Positions 33,954-42,253 of a DNA stretch of 64,000 nt are shown piece by piece; within the stretch, counting starts at the first letter, position 1; each line of letters begins with the position of its first letter. The DNA is taken from contig NZ_KB898195.1 of NCBI RefSeq assembly GCF_000377505.1, forward strand, positions 124,001 through 188,000. Direction: 5' to 3'. Made by a program: the position numbers and the translations under genes. The stretch comes from Paenibacillus massiliensis 2301065 = DSM 16942. GTDB taxonomy: Bacteria > Bacillota > Bacilli > Paenibacillales > Paenibacillaceae. The notes under the pieces are model-generated. The model ran no database searches, was not told where the DNA came from, and saw nothing but the letters and a program-made list of their open reading frames with translations.

Positions 33954-34787
33954 TTACACCTGATAGGAGGTCAGATTATTGGCTACCTGCTGCAACGCTT
34001 CACTGCTCTTGTGCATGCGTTCGGTAATGTCTATAAAGGAAGATACCATCTTGGCTTGCTCCTGTGATGAGGTTACGACCTGTTCCAGCTCTTTCTCCAT
34101 CTGACGGATCGACTCCTGCACATCACGCAGTGCACCCTCAATATCGACAGTTGCTTTCTTGGATTCTACAGATAGCTTGCGTACCTCCTGAGCAACGATA
34201 CCGAAGCCTGCACCCGCTTCTCCTACTCGTGCTGCTTCAATCGCCGCATTCAGGCCAAGCAGGTTCGTTTGCTCAGAGATTTCCTTGATGAACTCGGCTA
34301 CTTTATTAATTTTTGCGGAATTCTGCACCGCCTGCTGCGTATTCTGCAGAATCTGCTCGCTAGTCGCCTGCAGCTCCTCGGAATGTGCGGCTACCTGCTG
34401 CACCATCTCAACCAAGTTCTCTGTGCTCTCACGGTTATTAGTAATGACCTTATCCAGCTCATTCTGCATAGTGACGTTATAGCTGACAGCGAAGGCAGCA
34501 ACAACCTCATTATTATCGTCAAAGATCGGGATATTGATCATATCGAGCGGTACGCCGAACAGATCCGCAGGAAGATGCACCAATGTAGCTTCTCGTCCAT
34601 TCTTGAGAGACGCAAAGTTCTCAAATCCTGGAGCCATAGGATCGCCTACATTGAAACCCAGACTTATCCCCTCCGATTCAAAGTAACCTAGAACATGAGT
34701 CCGGTCAAAAACAGTAATGGTGACTTCTTCACGCATCATAGATTTGAAATAAGGGATTGACTTCAGTATAGCTTCAACAATTTCCAC
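33954..34787 (-). CDS. Soluble methyl-accepting chemotaxis-type protein (YfmS-like)
   Basis: 277 aa with no TM helix. The N-terminal 110 residues resemble a PAS/Cache-like cytoplasmic sensing domain (YFESEGISLGFNVGDPM, FDDNNEVVAAFAVSYNV). The C-terminal part is a short MCP signalling domain with the hairpin tip EISEQTNLLGLNAAIEAARVGEAGAGFGIVAQEVRKL; methylation helices are truncated. GTG start with AAAGGTAGG upstream. Similar in size and layout to B. subtilis YfmS, a soluble chemoreceptor-type protein affecting flagellar rotation. The signal is unknown. Confidence 0.9.
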   Translation of the reverse strand: MEIVEAILKSIPYFKSMMREEVTITVFDRTHVLGYFESEGISLGFNVGDPMAPGFENFASLKNGREATLVHLPADLFGVPLDMINIPIFDDNNEVVAAFAVSYNVTMQNELDKVITNNRESTENLVEMVQQVAAHSEELQATSEQILQNTQQAVQNSAKINKVAEFIKEISEQTNLLGLNAAIEAARVGEAGAGFGIVAQEVRKLSVESKKATVDIEGALRDVQESIRQMEKELEQVVTSSQEQAKMVSSFIDITERMHKSSEALQQVANNLTSYQV

Positions 34788-35187
34788 GGGGGATAACCTA
34801 CCTTTCGCTCATTACCTAAATGATTATTGTCATCTCAATGAGTAATTTCATATTCTTTGCATAAAGATTGTATAAGATATATTGTCGGTAATTGTCGAAG
34901 AAAAAGTTACATGTTTTGCAGAAAACATAGCAAAAAATTTTATCGTGCTCAATAATCTGATTTTATCTGCTTTTGTAGAGCCGTTCCTCATGCTGTGGAG
35001 ATGGCTGAAGATGGCTATAGATGGGTGCAGATGGTACTGTAGATGATATAGATAGGTGCCGCATGACACTTCATCCTGCTATGTATCGTTATAGCCAAAG
35101 AGCAACCTCTTCCCGAGGCTGCCCTTTGACGAATCATGTTGTTGGTTTGATGCGATCTATCTGACATCCTCTATTCAACGTACGGAA
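34788..35187. other. 400-bp gap with a 10-bp phased repeat
   Basis: Upstream of the soluble MCP gene (minus) and downstream of bglP (minus). Contains four exactly 10-bp-spaced AGATGG units (34999-35038), then two decayed ones. Around 34850-34950 is an AT-rich region, probably the MCP promoter; no confident hexamers. No gene. Confidence 0.5.
34999..35057. repeat. Helically phased AGATGG repeat
   Basis: AGATGG at 34999, 35009, 35019 and 35029 with 10-bp period, followed by AGATGA (35041) and AGATAG-like copies. The period matches one DNA turn. Noncoding. Confidence 0.75.
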
Positions 35188-37104
35188 TTATCCCATAACC
35201 GTAAGGAGCTTATCCTTTTCTTTTACCGCAGTCGCCTCAACACCTACTACATCGAGGTAGTTGGAGGTATTTGCCACAATAATCGGTGTTACGGTCTCAT
35301 ACCCCTCTTGCTTGATCGCCTCCAGATCGAATTCCACCAGAAGGTCTCCCACTTGAACACGATCGCCATCTTTTACGTGGGCTGTGAAATGCTTACCCTT
35401 CAGTTGAACCGTATCCTGACCAATATGGATCAGCATTTCCACACCATCATCACTAACCAGACCAATCGCATGCTTGGTACGGTATACAGTTTGTACAACC
35501 CCGTTCACAGGGGATACTACTCTACCGCTCGTTGGACGAATCGCAATCCCCTTGCCCATATGCTCACCAGCAAAGGTAATATCATCAATGGATTTCAGAT
35601 CTACAACTTCACCTTCCATCGGGCTGTAGATGTCATGACGTACATTCGGATTAGGCTCCAGCTCTTTGGATTCCTGTGCAGGAGCTGCAGTCGTCTCAGC
35701 CGAGTCCTTGAAGCCCACTACATAAGTCAGTACCAGACCCAGTACGAAGGCAATCCCTGCACCAATGATTCCATAGTACATATTAGAAGTAATACCTGTT
35801 GCTTGACTTACAAAGGATGGGATCTGGAAAATTCCAAGTCCACCGAGCATATAGTTCTTAACGCCCATCAGTCCAAGGAAGCCACCTGCGACAGCGCCTG
35901 CGATACAGCTCATAATAAACGGCTTTTTCAACGGCAGTGTCACACCATAAATGGCTGGCTCTGTAACACCGAAGAGACCCGAGATGAATGCAGGTACACT
36001 GAGTGTCTTCAGCTTGGAATTTCTAGTTCTAATCATTACAGCTACTACAGCACCGATTTGAGCAAAAGATGGCACAAATATCATGGCAAGCAACGGATCT
36101 TCTCCAAATTGAGAAATATTCAGGAGCATGACCGGGATGAGCCCCCAATGTAAACCAAATATTACGAGAATCTGCCACAATCCGCCTACCAGCAATCCTG
36201 TAATTGTCGGGCTGAGGTTATAAATGCCTACTGCGCCAGCACCGATCAATTGGCTGAGCCAAGTGGATATTGGGCCAATCACCATAAACGTAATTGGAAC
36301 TACAATCAGTACACTAAAGAATGGAACCAGGAATGTTCTTACGACACCTGGAATGATGCGTCTCAGCACCCCTTCGACCTTCGTTGCGAAGTACGTCGCA
36401 ATGATAATCGGTACAACCGTCGATGAATAATCCATCAGAATGACTGGAATACCCAAGAACGTAACATGAATCGGCGATTCAATGATTGTGCCCTGGAACA
36501 GCGTGTACAGCGGATCTCCAGCTCTCAGCCCCGCCAGTGTCGGATAGACCATGGAGGCCCCGATCGCCATACCCAGGAATGGATTACCGCCGAATTTCTT
36601 AATCGCGGTGTAACCCAAGAAGATCGGGAAGAAGTAGAACAAGCAATCCCCTGCCGCATTTAACAGCTGATACGTCCCTGAGGTCTGTTCAATCCAGCCG
36701 AAGGAGCTGAACATGGCATTGAAACCCTTAATCATCCCTGTTGCAGCCAGTAGACCCAGCAATGGCGTGAACACGCCAGAGATAATATCAATGAAACGGC
36801 TGAGCAGACTGCCCTTAGGGCCCTCTTCCTTCTCCGCCTCTACCTGGCCCTCAGCACGAAGTCCACTTACCTTAATTAGCGCATTGTACACATCAGGTAC
36901 CTCATTACCGATAACGACCTGATATTGGCCACCACTTTGCATAACCGTAATGACACCTGGCAACGCCTTGAGCTCTTCTGTCTTGGCAATGCTCTCATCC
37001 TTCAGCTTGAAACGAAGCCGTGTCACACAGTGGAATACACTGTTTACGTTCTCTTTGCCCCCGACTCGGGACAGGACATCTTTCGCCAATTGATCGTATT
37101 TCAT
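35188..37104 (-). CDS. bglP: Beta-glucoside PTS transporter subunit IIBCA
   Basis: 638-aa PTS permease. EIIB domain with phospho-Cys26 in VFHCVTRLRFKLKD; EIIC domain (about 110-460, ten or so TMs); EIIA domain (about 480-638) with active-site His in EMLIHIGQDTVQLKG. It imports and phosphorylates beta-glucosides such as salicin or cellobiose-like sugars. The start is placed at the ATG at 37104 with GGGAG upstream; an open extension to 37236 runs through the terminator and RAT leader and is not coding. The gene follows licT and its leader carries a LicT-responsive switch. No phospho-beta-glucosidase gene follows it here. Confidence 0.94.
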   Translation of the reverse strand: MKYDQLAKDVLSRVGGKENVNSVFHCVTRLRFKLKDESIAKTEELKALPGVITVMQSGGQYQVVIGNEVPDVYNALIKVSGLRAEGQVEAEKEEGPKGSLLSRFIDIISGVFTPLLGLLAATGMIKGFNAMFSSFGWIEQTSGTYQLLNAAGDCLFYFFPIFLGYTAIKKFGGNPFLGMAIGASMVYPTLAGLRAGDPLYTLFQGTIIESPIHVTFLGIPVILMDYSSTVVPIIIATYFATKVEGVLRRIIPGVVRTFLVPFFSVLIVVPITFMVIGPISTWLSQLIGAGAVGIYNLSPTITGLLVGGLWQILVIFGLHWGLIPVMLLNISQFGEDPLLAMIFVPSFAQIGAVVAVMIRTRNSKLKTLSVPAFISGLFGVTEPAIYGVTLPLKKPFIMSCIAGAVAGGFLGLMGVKNYMLGGLGIFQIPSFVSQATGITSNMYYGIIGAGIAFVLGLVLTYVVGFKDSAETTAAPAQESKELEPNPNVRHDIYSPMEGEVVDLKSIDDITFAGEHMGKGIAIRPTSGRVVSPVNGVVQTVYRTKHAIGLVSDDGVEMLIHIGQDTVQLKGKHFTAHVKDGDRVQVGDLLVEFDLEAIKQEGYETVTPIIVANTSNYLDVVGVEATAVKEKDKLLTVMG

Positions 37105-37150
37105 TGGAATGTCTCCCTCTTTTTTTGTTTGTAGTATTACCTTGAGCTTC

Positions 37151-37229
37151 AAAAAAACCTGAGCCACTGGTCTGAAGCAACAGAACCGGAATATCCGAGT
37201 CTGACTCCATACCAGCAACCCAGGTTTTG
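37151..37229 (-). terminator. LicT-controlled terminator in the bglP leader
   Basis: On the minus strand the stem AAAACCTGGGTTGCTGGT pairs with ACCAGTGGCTCAGGTTT, followed by TTTTTTT. Its 5' arm overlaps the 3' end of the RAT element (37223-37248), so binding of LicT to RAT prevents terminator folding. Confidence 0.85.
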
Positions 37230-37248
37230 CCTTCATAAGTTACAACCC
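37223..37248 (-). promoter_or_regulatory. RAT antiterminator element (bglP)
   Basis: Minus strand begins GGGTTGTAAC and ends AGGCAAAACC, matching the RAT consensus bound by the CAT domain of LicT/SacY proteins. It is 26 nt long, three shorter in the apical loop than the copy before licT. Confidence 0.88.
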
Positions 37249-37267
37249 TGTTCGCTAGTTACAAGCA

Positions 37268-38107
37268 TTATTCTTCTGTGTTATAGGCCATTCTTTCGAT
37301 ATGAATGGTCAGATACATCATCTCTTCATCCGTTAGTTGATACGTGTAGTTGTTCTCGATGAATTTTCTAATCTTCTGCGTGCATTTATAGGCCTCGGGG
37401 TATTTCTTCTGAATCATTTTGAACAATTCATCGTCGTTGTTGCTCTTGTAATGATTCCCTTTAACCAAGCGCTGGGCAAAGAACTTCAAATGTGTGACGA
37501 ACCGATAAAAATTCAGCGAGTTCTCATTCAAATCCGTCTTAAAATGATATTTGATGATCGTCAATATCTCCTGCATGACCTGTGTCATGCTGCGAATATT
37601 GGGCATCTCCTCATTCAAGGCTGCATTGACGAGGTGAAGTGCCAGGAATCCGGCCTCATCCTCTGGAAGAATAACGCCAAAGCGGTCACATATAATGTTC
37701 AACGCCTCAAGCCCAATCTCGTACTCCTCCTTATACAGTTGCTTGGTCTCCCAGATCAGGGCATTCTTAATCGGCAGGTTATTCTTATACCGCTCAATTG
37801 CGAAATAAATGTGATCCGTGAGGTGCAGGTAGATGCTGTCATTCAGCTTCTTTCCTAGCTTAAGCTTGGCGTACGCGATGATATCTTCCGACACTTTCAT
37901 GTATTCAATCGGTATACTGGAGATCAGCGTCTTGAAATGCTCCTGTATATCTTCGTTCTGTAAAGTAAATATCTTATCAATGTGCTCTTCAGAGACGACA
38001 TCACCAGGGCGCTTCTGGAAGGCGATGCCGCGGCCAATCACGATCATTTCCTGGTTGTCCTTGAGGGCCACGATTGCATTATTGTTAAGCACTTTCTCGA
38101 TCTTCAC
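37268..38107 (-). CDS. licT: LicT-type transcription antiterminator
   Basis: 279-aa RNA-binding antiterminator. N-terminal CAT domain (KIEKVLNNNAIVALK, GRGIAFQKRPGD) binds RAT; PRD1 and PRD2 follow, with the regulatory His residues in LTDHIYFAIER, LALHLVNAAL, VTHLKFFAQR and LTIHIERM, phosphorylated by PTS proteins. The GTG at 38107 is preferred: GGAGTGG lies 5 nt upstream and the product then starts like B. subtilis LicT. The annotated-longer GTG at 38116 lacks a site. RAT elements precede both this gene and bglP, so it autoregulates. Confidence 0.94.
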   Translation of the reverse strand: MKIEKVLNNNAIVALKDNQEMIVIGRGIAFQKRPGDVVSEEHIDKIFTLQNEDIQEHFKTLISSIPIEYMKVSEDIIAYAKLKLGKKLNDSIYLHLTDHIYFAIERYKNNLPIKNALIWETKQLYKEEYEIGLEALNIICDRFGVILPEDEAGFLALHLVNAALNEEMPNIRSMTQVMQEILTIIKYHFKTDLNENSLNFYRFVTHLKFFAQRLVKGNHYKSNNDDELFKMIQKKYPEAYKCTQKIRKFIENNYTYQLTDEEMMYLTIHIERMAYNTEE

Positions 38108-38146
38108 CTTATCCACTCCAATATACAGAAATCGCTCCAGTATATA

Positions 38147-38191
38147 GAAAAAGGCAGAACCCTACCTTTCCCAAGATAGTCGGTTTTGCCT
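38147..38191 (-). terminator. LicT-controlled terminator in the licT leader
   Basis: Minus strand AGGCAAAACC pairs with GGGTTCTGCCT, followed by TTTTTC. The 5' arm is shared with the RAT element (38182-38210). Confidence 0.87.
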
Positions 38192-38210
38192 GATTCAACA
38201 GTTACAACCC
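38182..38210 (-). promoter_or_regulatory. RAT antiterminator element (licT)
   Basis: 29-nt minus-strand element starting GGGTTGTAACTG and ending CAGGCAAAACC, a full match to the RAT pattern of LicT-regulated operons. Immediately upstream of the licT terminator. Confidence 0.9.
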
Positions 38211-38284
38211 GCAAACTGTATACGCTTACTTATAATGTACATCATAGTCCATGTCTGCAGGATTAGCAAGTAAAAAATTCACAG

Positions 38285-39373
38285 TTACGAACTTAATTTA
38301 TGTCCACAATTAGGACAAAAGTTCGCTCCCTCGTTTTTTGTACCACAATTGGGGCAAAAGTTCGGTCGTTTTGCACCCTCTCCGCTTGAAGCAGAACCTG
38401 ACGTCTGACCGCTCGTAGGACCTCCGGACTGCTGTCCACCTTGCTGCTGTGGACCCGATTGTGAGCTGCCTTGGTGCTGATTACCCTGCTGTTGGTTGGC
38501 TTGCTGTGAGTTAGCTTGCTGCTGGCCCTGTTGATTCATATTCTTCAGCATTTCGCTAGCCATGTTCATCCCCATCATCATTCCAGCCATATCCGCAGCG
38601 GCGCCCCCACCCTGAATCTTCCCGGAGGCCATACCATCCGTCATAGATATTTGCTGGTATTTCTGCACATTGCCCACCATCTCGTGTGAGGCCGTCTTCG
38701 TAATCATATCCTGTATTTCCTTCGGATAGTTGAAGCTCATCACATGAAAGCCTGTAATGGTTATGCCATTATCCATAACCTCCATATCGAGGTCTTCACG
38801 TATTCCCCGGGCAATATCCGAAGCGTTAGCCTGCAGGTTGAACATATCCTTCCCTTCTCGGCTAATCCACTTCATTAGCAGCTGGTCTAACACCGACGTG
38901 ATACGCAGCTTCACATCATCTACCAGATAACTGCTTCGTACACCGGCAATCTTGTCAATGAGCGTGACATAATCGCTTACCTTGAAGTTAAAGGTTCCAT
39001 TTGCCCGAATCGGCATTCCGCCTGGAAGCTGCGCAGTTGGGATCAGCACTGGGTTCTGCGTACCCCACTTTACGGTGAACTCCTTCGTATTGACGAAGAG
39101 CACCTCGACCCTCATCCCGCTGTTAAAGCCGAATTTGAAGCCTTTGAGCGTTGACAGAAAAGGAATAATCTCCGACTCGATGTTGAACTCTCCGTCATCC
39201 TCAAATACGCCCTCAATCCTGCCGTTATTAATGAAGATAGCATCCTGACCCGGTCGGATGATCAGTTTGCTCCCTTTCTTGATCTCTCGATTGCTCCATT
39301 TCCAGAAGATCATATCATCTCTGAATTCTTCCCATTCCACTACATTCGCAAACTGATTTCTAAAAAATCCCAC
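38285..39373 (-). CDS. ydjI: SPFH-domain protein with C-terminal zinc ribbon (YdjI-like)
   Basis: 362 aa. Start set at GTG 39373 (GGFFRNQFANVVEWEEF-type N-terminus follows, with AAGGGGTGGAG upstream); a TTG at 39397 would sit before that site. SPFH/virion-core-like domain over residues 1-230, a Met-rich segment (MAGMMMGMNMASEML), a Gln/Ser/Gly-rich low-complexity linker (about 275-330) and a terminal zinc ribbon FCPNCG...FCPNCGHKL. Last gene of a pspA-ydjGHI-type operon; in B. subtilis this operon is controlled by SigW and helps recruit PspA to membranes under stress. Confidence 0.88.
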   Translation of the reverse strand: MGFFRNQFANVVEWEEFRDDMIFWKWSNREIKKGSKLIIRPGQDAIFINNGRIEGVFEDDGEFNIESEIIPFLSTLKGFKFGFNSGMRVEVLFVNTKEFTVKWGTQNPVLIPTAQLPGGMPIRANGTFNFKVSDYVTLIDKIAGVRSSYLVDDVKLRITSVLDQLLMKWISREGKDMFNLQANASDIARGIREDLDMEVMDNGITITGFHVMSFNYPKEIQDMITKTASHEMVGNVQKYQQISMTDGMASGKIQGGGAAADMAGMMMGMNMASEMLKNMNQQGQQQANSQQANQQQGNQHQGSSQSGPQQQGGQQSGGPTSGQTSGSASSGEGAKRPNFCPNCGTKNEGANFCPNCGHKLSS

Positions 39374-39430
39374 AATTCTCCACCCCTTCGTCGTCAACCT
39401 TGTGAATGTATCCTGAACTCGTTCCTACAT

Positions 39431-40231
39431 TTAAAATGAACCCCTGCTGCCACTATGGGAATGACCTCCGCCCGTCGTTCCACCGCCACCGCCACCCGAA
39501 GAATTGTTCTTCGGTATTGCGGTCTTTGTCGTCGTCGTGTGCAGGTATTGATCCCGGCGCTGCAGTATGCCTGATGTACCACTATCCTCATAGGTGCTGC
39601 CATTCACGGTAATTCGCCCGCCAGACCGATAGGCCATGATCGCTACAGCTCCCCCTCCAACTGCCAAGGATACAATGAGCTGAAACCAGCCATTGAAGAG
39701 AATATTGTCCGGATTCATACCCGGCGGATACCCCATATAGCGATCTGCTGTCTGCAGATAGATCTGGAACGCCTCAGCATAATCACCGCTTGATAATCTC
39801 GGTGTGATGCGTGCACGTATTTTATCCAGTCTCCCATTATCGAGGTAATCTTCAGCCTTGTAGAAGCCGGCCAGATAGACATCACGATTGTACATATCCA
39901 GCGTCAGAATGACTGCATTCCCATGCGCATGGTCATATCCAGGTGCCCGTTCATCATAAAAATTCTGTGTCAGCAGAATTACATCGGTATTCTCAGGATT
40001 ATTGGTCGTGTACACAATCATATCCGTCTCACGATTCGCGCTGTATTGGTTAGCCAGTATACCCAGTCGTTCCACTTCCTGCGGATTAAGCAAGCCCGCT
40101 TCGTCATAGATCAAGGTTTTGTGCTCTGTAGAAGTAGCTGTAGAAGCTGTAGCAGAAGCTATAGGCCCGTGTAATGCTCCGGCTGTCCATATGAGCAGTA
40201 CCGTCAGCAATATACCGAATCTTCTCATCAC
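39431..40231 (-). CDS. ydjH: TPM-domain membrane protein (YdjH-like)
   Basis: 266 aa. Signal peptide (FGILLTVLLIWTAGALHGPIASA), an extracytoplasmic TPM_phosphatase domain (about 38-165; IYDEAGLLNPQEVERLGILANQY, NAVILTLDMYNRDVYLAGF), one TM (WFQLIVSLAVGGGAVAIMAY), then a cytoplasmic tail ending in a Gly/Ser/His-rich stretch (SSGGGGGGTTGGG). The GTG at 40231 overlaps the ydjG stop; ATG 40228 is an alternative, both with GGGAGGAGG. Envelope-stress role inferred from operon context. Confidence 0.85.
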   Translation of the reverse strand: MMRRFGILLTVLLIWTAGALHGPIASATASTATSTEHKTLIYDEAGLLNPQEVERLGILANQYSANRETDMIVYTTNNPENTDVILLTQNFYDERAPGYDHAHGNAVILTLDMYNRDVYLAGFYKAEDYLDNGRLDKIRARITPRLSSGDYAEAFQIYLQTADRYMGYPPGMNPDNILFNGWFQLIVSLAVGGGAVAIMAYRSGGRITVNGSTYEDSGTSGILQRRDQYLHTTTTKTAIPKNNSSGGGGGGTTGGGHSHSGSRGSF

Positions 40232-41259
40232 CAGAAGCCTCCTCCCATCATGAAGGATGCAATCTTCAAGGTAAGCAGTGTTGCCCCGGCAATACCCGCG
40301 AACCAGGTAGCCATTTTCATTTTACTGAGTGGCGGCTTGCCGACCACCTTGCCTGTCTGACCATTCATGGCAAAGGCATGCTCCATGCGATTGTAATCAT
40401 AGACGACCATCCACACTGGCAGCAGGACATAGTCAGCATCCTTCATCTGCGTATCAATCTGTCTATCGACATTCGTCACGGTGGCATAGCCTGCCATGGA
40501 GTTACGAATATAGGAATCAATATAAGAGCTGATCTTGCTCTTGGCACGAGGCAGCAGCTCTCCATCATCATAGCTGTAGCTCTCCGCGATGAATCCGGCC
40601 AAATAAGGTGATTTGAAGCTCTTTAGCTCCCTGAGAGGGAATGGCTCCAGCTTATCCATCATATGATCATCCATCTTGGCGGCGGCATCAATCGGCACAT
40701 CGACGTAATTAAGACGTATTTTGCGATAAATATCATAATGGCTTGTCTCGGTATATTGGTAGTCGCCACTCGTATAGCTGCGGACCTTCGTGCCTCGGGC
40801 CTGTACTTCAATATCATTGTCCAGATCATACAGCCAGTAAGGCACATAGATCCCTGTAATTCCCTTGATCCGGTCCGCTGTCATGAAGCCCCTTGGCGTA
40901 AGCAGGCCGTTCCGGCACCATTTCTTGAAGGCTGCGATCGCCTCCTCCTTGCTGATGGAGAACGGAATGATCTTCACCGGAGCTCTTCGTCCTGTCAGAC
41001 GATCTGCAAGCACAACCGGCGAGCCGCAAAAGCTACAAGAGGTAGCTGTCGTCTCTGCATCGGTCATCAAGTCCGCACCACAGCTATTGCAGTGATACTC
41101 TCTGGCTTCATTATCTGTAAAAACAGACTGCTTCAGGGGATCGGGAAAGTCCTCGATCCGTTCGGTTCTCCCACAGCTACTGCAAGCCAACATGCCTTTC
41201 GTGCTGTCAAAGGCCATGCTGCCCCCGCAGCTTGGGCATTTATAATCAATAACCGGCAT
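40228..41259 (-). CDS. ydjG: TFIIB-type zinc-ribbon membrane protein (YdjG-like)
   Basis: 343 aa. Two N-terminal zinc ribbons: CPSCGG...CSSCG (residues about 8-29) and CNSCG...CSFCG (about 57-78). A soluble middle domain with PYWLYD and a C-terminal membrane segment (WFAGIAGATLLTLKIASFMMG). Second gene of the psp-type operon, whose B. subtilis counterparts YdjG and YdjH are needed to localise PspA. Its stop overlaps the next gene. Confidence 0.86.
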   Translation of the reverse strand: MPVIDYKCPSCGGSMAFDSTKGMLACSSCGRTERIEDFPDPLKQSVFTDNEAREYHCNSCGADLMTDAETTATSCSFCGSPVVLADRLTGRRAPVKIIPFSISKEEAIAAFKKWCRNGLLTPRGFMTADRIKGITGIYVPYWLYDLDNDIEVQARGTKVRSYTSGDYQYTETSHYDIYRKIRLNYVDVPIDAAAKMDDHMMDKLEPFPLRELKSFKSPYLAGFIAESYSYDDGELLPRAKSKISSYIDSYIRNSMAGYATVTNVDRQIDTQMKDADYVLLPVWMVVYDYNRMEHAFAMNGQTGKVVGKPPLSKMKMATWFAGIAGATLLTLKIASFMMGGGFW

Positions 41260-41369
41260 TATTCACCTCACATTCTCCGTTCATGCCTATTACGGTCCAT
41301 ATAATCGTTGCATAGACGTGAATTTCCTCCCTGAAGGAAGGTCCTTCCTCCAAGCAACGCGATAATCCC

Positions 41370-42101
41370 CTATTCTCCACGGTCTACCTTGGCCTTGAGT
41401 GCAGCCAGCTCTGCTTCGGTGTCCAGCACGATGTCCGTTGCCTGCGTGAGATGATCCTTCCCACCGCGCTCCGCATTCTTGCCAGCCTCCTGCCGCTCCA
41501 GCTCGGCAATGAGCTCATCCAGATCATCCTTACGCTCACCCCGAAGCTCCGCCAGTGCCATAGCCTCATCATAGGCCTGATTGACCTTCTCCTCCAGCGC
41601 ACCGAATACAGACCCAGCTCCTTCACCGCCGGTATTCATGGCATTCAGCCGCTCCTGCTGTCTCGTCTCGGCCATCTTGTCCTTCAGCTGAGCCCGGCGC
41701 TCCTCCAGACGCGACAGGTCATCGGTAAGCTTATCCTGCATACGCTCCATTCCTGTTGCCGCTGCTGCTGCCTGATCATAAGCTACCTTCAGCGCTTGAT
41801 GCTTGCGGGCCTGATCACTCTTGCGCTCCAGAAATGTGCGAGCCTGCTGCTCATTTCCGTCCCTAACCGCACGCTCGGCATACCTATGAAGCTTATCCAT
41901 CTCGGCCTGGGAGTCCTCCATGGCACGCCTTGCCCTGCGTTCTTGTGCTTGCACCGAAGCGGACTCCGCTTTGACCTGGCCCAAATCCTGCTGCATACTT
42001 CGCATGTAACGTTCAATGGCCTTCTCTGGATCATCCGTCCGTTCCAACAAAGCATACACATTGCTTTTCATTACATCTCTGAACCTCGATAGGATTCCCA
42101 T
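41370..42101 (-). CDS. pspA: PspA/IM30 family envelope-stress protein
   Basis: 243 aa, almost all alpha-helical coiled coil, as in ESCRT-III-like PspA/Vipp1. N-terminal amphipathic helix MGILSRFRDVMKSNVYALLE followed by DPEKAIERYMRSMQQDL, a family hallmark. It forms membrane-bound oligomers that stabilise damaged bilayers and limit proton leak. GGAGGAGGG precedes the ATG. First gene of the operon with a candidate extracytoplasmic-function sigma promoter upstream. Confidence 0.93.
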   Translation of the reverse strand: MGILSRFRDVMKSNVYALLERTDDPEKAIERYMRSMQQDLGQVKAESASVQAQERRARRAMEDSQAEMDKLHRYAERAVRDGNEQQARTFLERKSDQARKHQALKVAYDQAAAAATGMERMQDKLTDDLSRLEERRAQLKDKMAETRQQERLNAMNTGGEGAGSVFGALEEKVNQAYDEAMALAELRGERKDDLDELIAELERQEAGKNAERGGKDHLTQATDIVLDTEAELAALKAKVDRGE

Positions 42102-42141
42102 ATCGTAATCCCTCCTCCAAAGGTTGTATCTACCTATATAA

Positions 42142-42168
42142 TACTCGAACTAGGCCCAAAAGGATTCA
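42142..42168 (-). promoter_or_regulatory. Candidate SigW/ECF-type promoter of pspA
   Basis: On the minus strand, TGAATC (42163-42168), 15-bp spacer containing a CCTTTTGG-type stretch, then CGAGTA (42142-42147). It resembles SigW promoters (TGAAAC, about 16, CGTA) with one mismatch in each element. About 45 nt upstream of the pspA start. Confidence 0.5.
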
Positions 42169-42253
42169 TATCTTGTCGCACTCACCATTTCCTAGGCGAA
42201 TGCATAGGCTAACCGTATGATCTGAGGACGCCCAATAAAGGAGGAACTGCTGC

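Noticed and set aside
34848..35069. 73-aa minus-strand ORF across the AGATGG repeat
   Set aside because: Its His/Tyr-rich sequence is a translation of the DNA repeat and AT-rich spacer; no start signal.
35188..37236. 682-aa version of the beta-glucoside PTS protein
   Set aside because: The extra 44 residues read through the RAT element and terminator; the ATG at 37104 has a good site and starts at the conserved EIIB domain.
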